This document shows positions 17,905 to 26,730 of a stretch of 64,000 nt of DNA, piece after piece. The stretch lies in NCBI RefSeq assembly GCF_009733845.1, contig NZ_WNXZ01000001.1, positions 1,364,001 to 1,428,000 of the forward strand. The letters run 5' to 3'. Position 1 is the first letter of the stretch. Each line of letters opens with the position of its first letter. The position numbers and the translations under genes were made by a program. The notes under the pieces are model-generated. The model was not told where the DNA came from. It worked only from the letters and a program-made list of their open reading frames with translations, and made no database searches. The stretch is from Pseudactinotalea terrae (GTDB lineage Bacteria; Actinomycetota; Actinomycetes; Actinomycetales; Beutenbergiaceae).

Positions 17905-20142
17905 TCACTGCGGCGCGTCGTCGGCGACCGGAACGGGCGCATCCTCGGTCGAGAGGATGTGGGGGGCGATCGCGAGCCGGGTGCGCTCGGCGTCGACGAT
18001 CTGGCGGGCGAGCTCGGCCTCGGAGACGTCGACGGCGCTCGCGACCTCCTCGGCGAGGGCGGACCTGCGCGCGTAGGCGTCGAAGAGGTGACGCTTGGTG
18101 TCGAGGATGCGGATCAGGTGCTCGTCCACGGAGTCGACCACCAGCAGCCGGTGCACCTGCACGGTGGAGACCTGACCCATCCGGTGGGCGCGGGCGATCG
18201 CCTGGGACTCGGTGGTCGGTTTCGTCTGGGGCTCGCACAGGATCACGATCGAGGCGGCCTGCAGGTTGAGGCCCACTCCCCCGACCTCGATCTGGCTCAC
18301 CAGCGCGAGCGCACGCTCGGACGCGGTGAACTCGTCGACGATGCGAGCGCGCTCCTCGGGTGACACCGAACCGGTCAGCGGCCCGATCGCCATGTCGCCG
18401 AGCGCCGCGACGACGGTGTCGATCACGTCGCGGAAGAACGAGAACACGACCACCTTGCGGTGGTTCTCGATCGCCTCGGCGACGATCTCGACCAACCGCT
18501 CGACCTTCGCGGACTGGGTCGGTCTCGCCACGGCGTACGCGGCCTGCCGCATCCCCATGAACGACCCGGCCTCGACCGCCCGGCGGTACGCACCGCCGTC
18601 GACCTCCCCGAACTCCTCCCACTCCTCGACCTGGACCAGCTCGGGCAGCTCCTCGAGCACGTCCTCGGCGTTGCGCCGCAGATACGCGGGCGCGACGGCC
18701 CTGCGGAAGGCGACCGGATCGACCAGCCGTAGCGCCGCTGCCCGGTCGCTGAGCTCGTGCGCGAGCCGTGGCTGCAGGTAGGACACGATCGTCCCGAACT
18801 CCTCGACCCGGTTCTCCATCACGGTCCCGGCCAGGAACAGCACCTCGGGGACCTGCTCCGCGAGCTCCTGCACCGCACGGGATCTGTTGGTGCGCGGGTT
18901 CTTGACGTAGTGCGCCTCGTCGACCACCAGCACGTCCGGCACACCGAGCTCGCGCCGGTTCCACCACAGCCCCGGGTACGAGCAGATCCCGACGCCGCCG
19001 CGCTGCCGCCAGCGCGCGGTCCGCTCGGCGCGGTCGTCGCCGTGCAGCAGGTGGACCTGCAGACTCGAGTGCTTCTCGACCTCGCGCACCCAGCCGGCGA
19101 GGACGCTGGCGGGGCAGACGACGAGGGCGTGACGGGCGCCGTTCGCGAACAGGTGCGCGATGACCGCGATCGCCTGCACGGTCTTGCCGAGGCCCATCTC
19201 GTCACCGATGACCACGCGGTGCTGTGCGAGCGCGAACCGTGCGCCGAACGCTTGGTAGCCGCGCAACGACGCCGTCAGCAATGTGGTGTCTAGCGGCTGC
19301 CGCTCGACACGCTCCACGAGCCCGGCTGGCAGGTGGCCCTCGGAGGCGGAGCGGTCACGGCGGGTGGGTGCCACGGAGTCCAGCAGCGCGTAGTAGTCGA
19401 TCGAGCGGACCCGGAAGTCCTCCCACACCTCGATCGGGTGCATCGGGACCGCCAGCAGCCCGGTGACCAGCCGCGCGTCCTCGACCAGCCCGACTCGCTT
19501 GGCCATCCCGATCAGCGCCTCGAGCGTCTCGACGCCTTCTTCTGCCCGACGGCGGCGCTCACCCCAGAGGATCAGTCGCCTGAGTCTTCGGGTCAGCTCC
19601 TGCGCGTCCTCGCGCGCCCGAGCGTGGCTTGCGCTGACCCTGGTGATGGCATCGGCATGGCGCTCGGTCGCCTCGTTCACGCGCTGCAGCGTGTACAGGG
19701 TCTGCACGAGCCGGGTGGCCACGGGGTCCGCGGGGTCCATGTCGATCCGGAACCGGATCGAGTCCCGCATCGCGGCGGCGACCTGCTCGGCGGCCGCCAG
19801 CAGATGCGTCGCGGTCTGCGGCCCGATTCCCGTGAGGTTCTCGAGGCGACGCTGACCGAGTCGAAGGACCGCGCCGACGCTCTCGACCCCGCCCTCGGTC
19901 AGCGCGCCGATGCGCAGGCGTTCCCTGGTGACGTCGCGCAGAGACGCCGCCGGGACGCCGTCGAGCTGGGCGAGCACCTTCTCCTCACGGCTGTCCACGA
20001 ACGCCGTGCGCACCTGCTCGCGAGCCCGCTCGGGCGCGAGCGCGAGCTCGGTGACCAGCCGCGCGACGTCGTCGGCCTCTGCGACCACGGCACGAACCCG
20101 CTCCAGGCTGTCGCTGACCACCTGTCCATCATGCAGCAGCAC
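17905..20142 (-). CDS. SNF2-family helicase with N-terminal helix-hairpin-helix
   Basis: Predicted double-stranded DNA translocase of 745 residues. An N-terminal helical region has a helix-hairpin-helix (LTGIGPQTATHLLAAA, about 103-118) and a charged stretch. The SNF2 core follows with motif I GDEMGLGKT (313-321), motif II DEAH (408-411), a motif III written LAGTVMEN where most relatives have a proline, and motif VI QAIARAHRMGQ near residue 665. Cytoplasmic, DNA repair or remodelling role inferred. It is divergent from the LigD-type polymerase gene with 28 bp between starts, a suggestive DNA-repair pairing. GTG 20142 is the most upstream start. Confidence 0.9.
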   Translation of the reverse strand: MLLHDGQVVSDSLERVRAVVAEADDVARLVTELALAPERAREQVRTAFVDSREEKVLAQLDGVPAASLRDVTRERLRIGALTEGGVESVGAVLRLGQRRLENLTGIGPQTATHLLAAAEQVAAAMRDSIRFRIDMDPADPVATRLVQTLYTLQRVNEATERHADAITRVSASHARAREDAQELTRRLRRLILWGERRRRAEEGVETLEALIGMAKRVGLVEDARLVTGLLAVPMHPIEVWEDFRVRSIDYYALLDSVAPTRRDRSASEGHLPAGLVERVERQPLDTTLLTASLRGYQAFGARFALAQHRVVIGDEMGLGKTVQAIAVIAHLFANGARHALVVCPASVLAGWVREVEKHSSLQVHLLHGDDRAERTARWRQRGGVGICSYPGLWWNRRELGVPDVLVVDEAHYVKNPRTNRSRAVQELAEQVPEVLFLAGTVMENRVEEFGTIVSYLQPRLAHELSDRAAALRLVDPVAFRRAVAPAYLRRNAEDVLEELPELVQVEEWEEFGEVDGGAYRRAVEAGSFMGMRQAAYAVARPTQSAKVERLVEIVAEAIENHRKVVVFSFFRDVIDTVVAALGDMAIGPLTGSVSPEERARIVDEFTASERALALVSQIEVGGVGLNLQAASIVILCEPQTKPTTESQAIARAHRMGQVSTVQVHRLLVVDSVDEHLIRILDTKRHLFDAYARRSALAEEVASAVDVSEAELARQIVDAERTRLAIAPHILSTEDAPVPVADDAPQ

Positions 20143-20170
20143 TGTCGTGCCCGCTCAGTAGGCTCCTCAC

Positions 20171-21262
20171 ATGGCGTCGAAAGCGCAGCTGCTCACCGTC
20201 GCGGGACCCGAGGGCGATCGTGAGGTCCGGGTCTCGAGCCCGGACAGGGTGATCTACGAGGCCACGGACCGCACGCCCGCGATCACGAAGCTCGAGGTGT
20301 GCGAGTACGTCGCCGCCATGGGTGAGGCGTTCATGCGTGCGATCGGCGAGCGGCCCACGGCGATGGAGCGCTGGCCGAACGGATGGCGTGAGGGTATGCG
20401 GCTCGCTGTCGGGCCGCAGGACCGCGACGCCGACGGCTTCTACCAGAAGCGCCTGCCCAAGGGCGCTCCCGACTTCATCGAGACGGCGCGGATCACCTTC
20501 CCCAGCGGGCGACCGGCGGACGAGCTGTGCCCGACCGAGCCGGCCGCGCTCGTGTGGGCGGCGCAGATGGGCACGCTCACGTTCCACCCGTGGCCCGTGC
20601 GGCGGGCCGATGTCGACCACCCCGACGAGCTCCGGCTCGACCTCGACCCGCAACCGGGCACCGACTTCGCGGATGCGCAGCGCGTCGCTGCCGTCGCGCG
20701 ACGCCTGCTCGAGGAGCTGGGGCTCCGCGGGTACGCGAAGACCAGCGGGAACCGCGGCATCCACATCTACGTGCGGATCGAGCCGCGCTACACCTTCGAA
20801 GATGTGCGGCACGCTGCGATCGGGTTCGGCCGCGAGCTCGCCCGCCGCGACGAGGGCGTCACGGTCGCCTGGTGGAAGGAGGAGCGCGGGGAGCGGATCT
20901 TCGTGGACTTCAACCAGAACAACCGCGACCGCACGATCGCCAGCGCGTGGAGCCTGCGCGCCAAGCCCGGGGCCCCGGTGAGCACGCCGCTGACCTGGGA
21001 GGAGCTAGCCGAGGTGCGCGATCCGCGCGAGCTCAACCTCACCACGGTGCCCGCCCGGATGGCTGACGGCGACCCCTGGGCAGGTATGGACGACGAGGCG
21101 TTCTCGTTGGACCCGTTGCTCGACCTCTGGGAGACCCTCCCGGGTGGCGAGCTCAACTTCCCGCCCGACTACCCGAAGATGCCGGGCGAGCCACCGCGGG
21201 TGCAGCCGAGCAAGAAGGTCGCCGCCCACTGGGACGAACAGGGAAACCGGGTCGACGACTAG
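20171..21262 (+). CDS. LigD-type polymerase domain protein (NHEJ primase-polymerase)
   Basis: Stand-alone archaeo-eukaryotic primase-type polymerase of 363 residues, as used in bacterial non-homologous end joining for gap filling and end repair. The catalytic aspartates sit in LRLDLDP (D157, D159) and FVDFNQN (D246), with TSGNRGIHIYV (191-201, H198) binding the nucleotide. It lacks ligase and nuclease domains; a LigC-type ligase is encoded 4.4 kb downstream. No Ku gene is in the window. TAGGCT ends six bases before the ATG, so it is likely leaderless. Confidence 0.93.
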   Translation: MASKAQLLTVAGPEGDREVRVSSPDRVIYEATDRTPAITKLEVCEYVAAMGEAFMRAIGERPTAMERWPNGWREGMRLAVGPQDRDADGFYQKRLPKGAPDFIETARITFPSGRPADELCPTEPAALVWAAQMGTLTFHPWPVRRADVDHPDELRLDLDPQPGTDFADAQRVAAVARRLLEELGLRGYAKTSGNRGIHIYVRIEPRYTFEDVRHAAIGFGRELARRDEGVTVAWWKEERGERIFVDFNQNNRDRTIASAWSLRAKPGAPVSTPLTWEELAEVRDPRELNLTTVPARMADGDPWAGMDDEAFSLDPLLDLWETLPGGELNFPPDYPKMPGEPPRVQPSKKVAAHWDEQGNRVDD

Positions 21263-21286
21263 AGGCCGGCGTGACCAGGGCGCCAT

Positions 21287-21344
21287 CCGGGCAACCCCGT
21301 CACCCGGAATGCTGCAGCGTCCGGTCCCGTTGCACGGGAGCCGG
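21287..21344 (+). promoter_or_regulatory. Structured leader of nhaA
   Basis: The 111-base gap between the polymerase and nhaA genes holds two hairpins: CCGGG (21287-21291) with CCCGG (21303-21307), and CCGG-CCCGT (21321-21330) with ACGGG-CCGG (21334-21344). They precede the nhaA ribosome site GGAG at 21361. They may be a terminator for the upstream gene or a cation- or pH-responsive leader; no known riboswitch consensus is recognised by eye. Confidence 0.3.
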
Positions 21345-21373
21345 CGCGACCGAGGATCAAGGAGCCGCCACGC

Positions 21374-23212
21374 GTGCACGATGACCGCCCCGACTGGCTG
21401 ACCGCCGTCATCGACCGGCTCCGCACCGAGACCGGCGCCGCGCTGCTGCTGGCCGGGTTCGCCCTGGTGGCGCTGGTCTGGGCGAACTCGCCCTGGGCAG
21501 CGAGCTACGAGGCGCTCTGGCACACGCCGCTCGGGATCCACCTCGGTGACGTGGGCATCGAGCTCGACCTGCACCACTGGGTCAACGACGGTCTCATGGT
21601 GCTGTTCTTCTTCCTCATCGGTCTCGAGGTACGGCAGGAGATCGCGGTCGGCTCGCTGCGTGACCGCCGGCGTGCCCTGGTGCCGTTGCTCGCGGGCCTC
21701 ACGGGCGTGGCCCTGCCGGCGGTGCTCTACCTGGCGATCGCCGGCCGCGAGGCTCCCGGCGGCTGGGGCGTGGTGATCGGGACCGACACGGCGTTCCTGC
21801 TCGGCATCCTCGCTCTGGTCGGCCCTGCGATGTCCAACCAGCTGCGGGTGTTCCTGCTGACCCTCACGGTGGTCGACGACTTCCTCGCCGTCGCGGTGAT
21901 CGGGGTCGTCTACACCGAGAACCTGAGTCTCGTGCCCCTGCTCGTGGCGCTCGTCGCGCTCGCCCTGCTCGCCCTGCTCGGCCGCTCCAGCATGTGGCGC
22001 AGCGGCCCGTATGTGCTCCTGGTCGCGGTGCTCTGGGGCGCGACCCTCGCCTCCGGCGTGCACCCCTCGCTCGCCGGTATGGCGGCTGGATTGCTGGTCC
22101 CTGCGGCGATGACGCAGCGCCGGCACGTCGAGGACGCGAAGGCGCTGTTCAAGGACTACTGGCAGTCACCCGAGGCGCGGGTCGCTCGGACCGTGCGCGC
22201 CGGTCTGGCCCGATCGATCTCCGTGAACGAGCGGCTGCACGACGTACTCCGCAGCCCTGTCTCCCTCGTGGTCGTCCCGATCTTCGCGCTCGCCAACGCC
22301 GGCGTGGACCTGGGCGGCGGAGCGCTCGCGACGGCGCTCGTCTCACCGATCACGTGGGGTGTGGTGGTCGGACTGGTGGTCGGCAAGCTCGTGGGGGTAT
22401 CGCTCGGTGCCTGGGTCTCGGTGCGGCTCGGCTGGGGACGCCTGCCGCAGGGCGTGGGGCCCGGAAGCGTGCTCGGGGGCGCCGCGCTGTCGGGTGTGGG
22501 CTTCACGATGGCCCTGCTGATCATCAGTCTCTCGCTCGAGGGCGAGCAGGCCGATGACGCCACCATCGGCGTCCTCATCGCCCTCGTGCTCTCGACGGCG
22601 ATCGGCGCCCTGGTCTTCAGGCTCGCCCGGGTGCGCTGGGGTGAGACGACCGCCGACCTGCCCACGACGCTGACGCCGGAGATCGACCCCGACCGCGATC
22701 ACGTGCGCGGTGCACCCGACGCCCCGGTCACGGTCGTGGAGTATCTCGACTTCGAGTGCCCGTTCTGCGCCAGGACAACCGGCATGTGGAAGGACCTGTA
22801 CCTCCACTTCGGCGAGCGCATCCGCTACGTGGCGCGGCACCTGCCGCTCGACGAGAGCCACCCGCACGCACGCGGCGCGGCCGTCGCGGCTGAGGCCGCC
22901 GGCCGCCAGGGGCTGTTCTGGGAGATGCACGACATGCTGTTCGCCCACCAGAGCCACCTCGAGCCGGAAGACCTTCGCCGCTACGCCGCCGATCTCGGCC
23001 TCGATCTCGAGCTCTTCAACGCCGACCTCCGCGACCCAGAGCTGCTCGCCGTGATCGAGCGGGACGAGCGCAGCGCCCACGCCTCCGGTGCCCACGGCAC
23101 CCCCACCTTCTTCCTCAACGGTATCCGCCACCGCGGCCCGCACGACGCCCGCACCCTGATCGCGGCGCTCGAGACGCCGGAGGCGGCTGCGGCAGCGCGG
23201 CGACGTTCCTGA
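21374..23212 (+). CDS. nhaA: Na+/H+ antiporter NhaA fused to a DsbA-like thioredoxin domain
   Basis: 612 residues in two parts. Residues 1-425 are a complete NhaA antiporter with about twelve helices and the ion-binding aspartate pair in LTVVDDFLAVAVIG (D168, D169). Residues 440-605 form a DsbA/thioredoxin-fold domain with redox motif CPFC (462-465) and the cis-proline in GTPTFFLNG. NhaA exchanges sodium for protons at the membrane; the fused domain may handle disulfides or metal-related redox chemistry. Similar fusions are known in actinobacteria. The start is GTG 21374 with GGAG upstream. Confidence 0.93.
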   Translation: MHDDRPDWLTAVIDRLRTETGAALLLAGFALVALVWANSPWAASYEALWHTPLGIHLGDVGIELDLHHWVNDGLMVLFFFLIGLEVRQEIAVGSLRDRRRALVPLLAGLTGVALPAVLYLAIAGREAPGGWGVVIGTDTAFLLGILALVGPAMSNQLRVFLLTLTVVDDFLAVAVIGVVYTENLSLVPLLVALVALALLALLGRSSMWRSGPYVLLVAVLWGATLASGVHPSLAGMAAGLLVPAAMTQRRHVEDAKALFKDYWQSPEARVARTVRAGLARSISVNERLHDVLRSPVSLVVVPIFALANAGVDLGGGALATALVSPITWGVVVGLVVGKLVGVSLGAWVSVRLGWGRLPQGVGPGSVLGGAALSGVGFTMALLIISLSLEGEQADDATIGVLIALVLSTAIGALVFRLARVRWGETTADLPTTLTPEIDPDRDHVRGAPDAPVTVVEYLDFECPFCARTTGMWKDLYLHFGERIRYVARHLPLDESHPHARGAAVAAEAAGRQGLFWEMHDMLFAHQSHLEPEDLRRYAADLGLDLELFNADLRDPELLAVIERDERSAHASGAHGTPTFFLNGIRHRGPHDARTLIAALETPEAAAAARRRS

Positions 23213-23275
23213 GCTACCCCTTGCCGAGGTGCGTCGCACGGGTCGACAATCCACGAAACCGGCCGGAGGATCACC

Positions 23276-23791
23276 ATGGACGTCAACACCTTCTACGCCC
23301 TTTTCTCCGCGACGTGCTTCACGCTGCTCGGCCTCTGGTGGGGTGTGGTGCAGCGGCACGAGGAGTGGATGCGGGACCTCCAGCTGCGCGGCATCGTCGG
23401 CGGTGTCTACGTCTCGTTCCTGCTGCCAGCGCTGATGGGGCTGTTCGCCCAGATCGGCGGGACCGAGACGCCCACCTTCTGGCGCGTGAGCTTCGTGCTC
23501 ATCGCCATCATCGGGCTGGTCTCGACGCTGCGTCTGCTGCGCTCGCAGCGACACGCCCCCGTGGTGAAGGGCCCGTTGATGCGCAACCGCTGGCTGGTCG
23601 CGGTCGTCTACGCGCTGGTCGCCGTCGTCGGCGCGGTTCCCGAGCTCGTCGGCCCGCTCGGGATCAAGCCGATCCAGGCCGAGGCCGTGCTGCTGATCCT
23701 GCTGATCCTGATGGCGCACGGCCTGGTCTGGGAGTTCATGATCGGCGCGGCGAAGAAGAGCGAGCGCCAGCCGCAGGACGGCCACGCTTGA
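23276..23791 (+). CDS. Hypothetical membrane protein, 171 aa
   Basis: Small integral membrane protein with about five hydrophobic segments (near 5-25, 40-60, 68-86, 105-125 and 138-158) and a charged C-terminus. GGAGG six bases before the ATG defines the start. The segment RHEEWMRDLQLRG between helices 1 and 2 is its most polar loop. I do not recognise a family. Its stop overlaps the presumed TTG start of the next gene by three bases, so the two are probably cotranscribed. Confidence 0.8.
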   Translation: MDVNTFYALFSATCFTLLGLWWGVVQRHEEWMRDLQLRGIVGGVYVSFLLPALMGLFAQIGGTETPTFWRVSFVLIAIIGLVSTLRLLRSQRHAPVVKGPLMRNRWLVAVVYALVAVVGAVPELVGPLGIKPIQAEAVLLILLILMAHGLVWEFMIGAAKKSERQPQDGHA

Positions 23792-24492
23792 CGCCACCGC
23801 TGCCTGGCCCGGCGCTGCTCGCGCAACGGTGGCTCGATGTGGCGTTCCTGCACTGGAGGGTCGCACCCGAGCGCGTGGCCGCGCTGCTCCCGGCAGGAGT
23901 GCGACCAGATCTTCTCGACGGCGAGACGTACGTCGGGCTGGTGTCGTTCCGCCTGCTCGGCGCCGGGTTCGCGCACGGCCCCGCGCTGCTGCCGCCGTTC
24001 GTCGAGACCAACGTGCGGGTGTACGCGGTCGATGCCGCCGGCCGCCGCGGTGTCGTGTTCCTCAGCATGGACGTGAGCTCCGCGGTGATGGCCGCGAGCG
24101 GCCGCGGCGTGGGTCTTCCGTACCGCTGGGCCCGGGCTGGGCACCGTGTCACGGGCCGTGACCACGAGTACGTGACGCTGCTCCCCCGGCGGGGCTCGCC
24201 ACGGTGGCGCTCGCGCCTCACGATCCGACCCGAGGGCACCCCGACCGTGGGGCAGGACGGGGATCTCGCCGACTTCCTCACCGCGCGCTGGGCGCTGTTC
24301 ATGTCCCGGTTCGGGCACACATGGCACCTGCGCAACACCCACGAGCCATGGCCGCTGCAGACCGCGGAGGTGACGCTGCTCCACGACGACCTCGTCCCTG
24401 CCGCCGGCTTCCCCGAGGTGGCAGGCCGGGCACCCGACCATGTCGCCTGGAGCCCTGGCGTCAGCGCAAGGTTCGGCTCGCCGACCCCCTGA
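23788..24492 (+). CDS. YqjF / DUF2071 family protein
   Basis: About 234 residues matching the DUF2071 (acetoacetate decarboxylase-like beta-cone) family: RWLDVAFLHWRVAPERVAAL near the start, then LPAGVRPDLLDGETYVGLVSF, and HTWHLRNTHEPWPLQTAEV later. Biochemical role is unknown. There is no ATG at the expected N-terminus; TTG 23788 overlaps the preceding stop as TTGA and gives the family-typical start, so I choose it. The frame is open much further upstream but antisense-like there. Confidence 0.82.
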   Translation: MTPPLPGPALLAQRWLDVAFLHWRVAPERVAALLPAGVRPDLLDGETYVGLVSFRLLGAGFAHGPALLPPFVETNVRVYAVDAAGRRGVVFLSMDVSSAVMAASGRGVGLPYRWARAGHRVTGRDHEYVTLLPRRGSPRWRSRLTIRPEGTPTVGQDGDLADFLTARWALFMSRFGHTWHLRNTHEPWPLQTAEVTLLHDDLVPAAGFPEVAGRAPDHVAWSPGVSARFGSPTP

Positions 24493-24635
24493 CGTCGGGC
24501 TCCGACACCTGCCGCTCGCCGCACCGAACCGGCGATGACGAGGTCACCGCCCGTCCTCGTCGGAGCGCCTGCGTCATCTCCACCAGCGCAGAAAAGGGGA
24601 TGCACGCCTTCCGCCCCGGGAGCAACACTGCTGAG

Positions 24636-25574
24636 ATGGACAACGCAGCGATGGCCCTGGGCACCATGTACTTCGGCACCCGCGTCGAGGAGTCGACGTG
24701 CTTCACCCTCCTCGATCGGTACGTCGAGCTGGGAGGGCGCTGGCTGGACACCTCGAACAACTACAGCTTCTGGGCCGACGACAGCGGTGTCGGCGGCCAG
24801 AGCGAGGCACTGCTGGGACGCTGGCTGCGGTCCAACCCCGGTGCACCGGTCCTGCTCAGCACCAAGGTGGGTGCCCGGCCCACGCGGATAGGTGGTTTCC
24901 CCGATCACCTCGAGGGCCTCGCACCTGACACCGTTCGAACGGCGTTGCACGACAGCCTCGAACGGCTCGGCGTCGACGCCGTCGATCTGTACTGGGCGCA
25001 CGTCGAGGACCCGACTGTGCCGGTCGAGGAGCTGGTCGAGACGTTCGGCGGCCTGGTGACCGACCGGCTGGTGGGCCGCTACGGTGTCTCCAACCACCCG
25101 AGCTGGCTCGTGGAACGCATCCGTGCCACGGCCGAGCGAACCGGGCTGCCGCCGGTCAGCGGCTATCAGCAGCGCTACTCCTACTTCCAACCCCTCCCGG
25201 GTGTGCCGGTCGAGGGGCAACCCATCCCCCTCGGCATGCTCACCGAGGACGGCCTCGATTTCCTCCGCCGGCAGCCGGAGATCGCCGGATGGGTCTACAC
25301 CGCGACCCTTCTCGGCAGCTACGACCGGGAGGACCGCCCGCTCTCGGACGAGTACCAGCACGCCGGCAACGACCGACGGCGCGCCGCTCTCACCGCAGTG
25401 GCCGACGAGCGTGGCATGCGACCCGGCCAGGTCGTGCTCGCCTGGCTCAGGTCGGGGCGACCCGCGCTCACGCCCATCGTGGGCGTGAGCACCGTCGATC
25501 AGCTGGAGCAGGCCTGGACCGGGGTCACCACGCAGCTCACGGCCGACGAGATGACCGCCCTCGACGTGGGTTGA
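24636..25574 (+). CDS. Aldo/keto reductase
   Basis: NADPH-dependent carbonyl reductase fold (TIM barrel), about 312 residues. The catalytic tetrad can be read as Asp and Tyr in GRWLDTSNNY, Lys in LLSTKVG and His in LYWAHVEDP. The C-terminal GVSTVDQLEQA is the cofactor-phosphate loop. It is closest to the aryl-alcohol dehydrogenase-like branch. ATG 24636 is preferred because AACACT ends six bases upstream; ATG 24600 would add 12 residues but has no spaced ribosome site. Substrate unknown. Confidence 0.85.
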   Translation: MDNAAMALGTMYFGTRVEESTCFTLLDRYVELGGRWLDTSNNYSFWADDSGVGGQSEALLGRWLRSNPGAPVLLSTKVGARPTRIGGFPDHLEGLAPDTVRTALHDSLERLGVDAVDLYWAHVEDPTVPVEELVETFGGLVTDRLVGRYGVSNHPSWLVERIRATAERTGLPPVSGYQQRYSYFQPLPGVPVEGQPIPLGMLTEDGLDFLRRQPEIAGWVYTATLLGSYDREDRPLSDEYQHAGNDRRRAALTAVADERGMRPGQVVLAWLRSGRPALTPIVGVSTVDQLEQAWTGVTTQLTADEMTALDVG

Positions 25575-25668
25575 TCTCCCACCCGTGCCGAGTCGAGGTC
25601 GACCATCTGCACCCGGTCGCGGCGCGCGGTTCCGCCCCCAGCCACCGCGTGATGGCACGATGACCGGC

Positions 25669-26730
25669 ATGGACCTTCCTGTGATGCCACCGGTCAAGCC
25701 GATGCTGGCGAAGGCAGCCAAGACGATCCCCACGGGCGAGGTCGCGTACGAGCCGAAGTGGGACGGCTTCCGCTCGATCATCTTCCGCGACGGCGACGAG
25801 GTGGAGATCGGGTCCCGCAACACCAAGCCGATGACCAGGTACTTCCCGGACGTCGTCGAGGCCGTGAAGCAGCATCTGCCGCCACGGTGCGTGGTCGACG
25901 GCGAGATCGTGGTGGCGGTGGGCGACCGGCTCGAGTTCGAGGTGCTGCAGCAGCGCGTGCATCCTGCCGCGAGTCGCGTCAAGAAGTTGTCCGAGGAGAC
26001 GCCCGCGAGCTTCGTCGCCTTCGACCTGCTCGCGCTCGACGACGAGGACCTCACGGGCCTGCCGTTCTCCGAGCGACGGGCGCGGCTCGAGAAGGCGCTC
26101 GCGAACGCCGGCGACCCGGTGCACCTCACCCCGATCACCTACGACCCCGAGGTCGCAGCCGAGTGGTTCGAGCAGTTCGAGGGCGCCGGCCTCGACGGCG
26201 TGATCGCCAAGCCGCTCGCGGGCAGCTATCAGCCCGACAAGCGGACCATGGCCAAGGTCAAGCACGTGCGCACGGCCGACTGCGTGGTCGCCGGCTACCG
26301 TGTGCACACCTCGGGCCCGAGCTCGATCGGCTCGCTGCTGCTCGGCCTCTACGACGACGCCGGCGACCTCGCCTCGGTCGGAGTGATCGGCTCGTTCCCG
26401 GCCGCGCGCCGCAAGGAGCTGTTCATCGAGATGCAGGAGCTGGTCACGACCTTCGACGATCACCCCTGGGCCTGGGCCGCGCAGGAGGCAGGCACCCGCA
26501 CGCCCCGCAGCGGCGAGGGAAGCCGGTGGAACAGCGGCAAGGATCTCTCGTTCGTGCCGCTGCGCCCGGAACGGGTCGTCGAGGTGCGTTACGAGCACAT
26601 GCAGGGTGGCCGGTTCCGTCACATGGCGCAGTTCAACCGCTGGCGCCCGGACCGGGAGCCCCGCTCGTGCACCTTCGAGCAGCTCGAGGAGCCGGTCAGC
26701 TACGACCTCGGTGACATCTTCGGCACCTGA
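25669..26730 (+). CDS. ligC: ATP-dependent DNA ligase, LigC type
   Basis: 353-residue DNA ligase very similar in layout to mycobacterial LigC, starting MDLPVMPPVKPMLAK. The nucleotidyl lysine is K30 in YEPKWDGFRS; motif III is in DGEIVV, motif IV in GAGLDGVIAK, motif V in AKVKHVRTAD, and an OB domain follows. Likely seals breaks in an NHEJ or base-excision pathway together with the LigD-type polymerase upstream. ATG 25660 (three residues more) is an alternative start. The stop codon abuts the stop of the convergent thpR gene with no gap. Confidence 0.93.
   Translation: MDLPVMPPVKPMLAKAAKTIPTGEVAYEPKWDGFRSIIFRDGDEVEIGSRNTKPMTRYFPDVVEAVKQHLPPRCVVDGEIVVAVGDRLEFEVLQQRVHPAASRVKKLSEETPASFVAFDLLALDDEDLTGLPFSERRARLEKALANAGDPVHLTPITYDPEVAAEWFEQFEGAGLDGVIAKPLAGSYQPDKRTMAKVKHVRTADCVVAGYRVHTSGPSSIGSLLLGLYDDAGDLASVGVIGSFPAARRKELFIEMQELVTTFDDHPWAWAAQEAGTRTPRSGEGSRWNSGKDLSFVPLRPERVVEVRYEHMQGGRFRHMAQFNRWRPDREPRSCTFEQLEEPVSYDLGDIFGT

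Noticed and set aside
22343-26138. Large minus-strand frames opposite nhaA and the aldo/keto reductase
   Set aside because: Antisense to genes with clear motifs; composition is His/Asp/Arg-rich as expected of GC-rich shadows.
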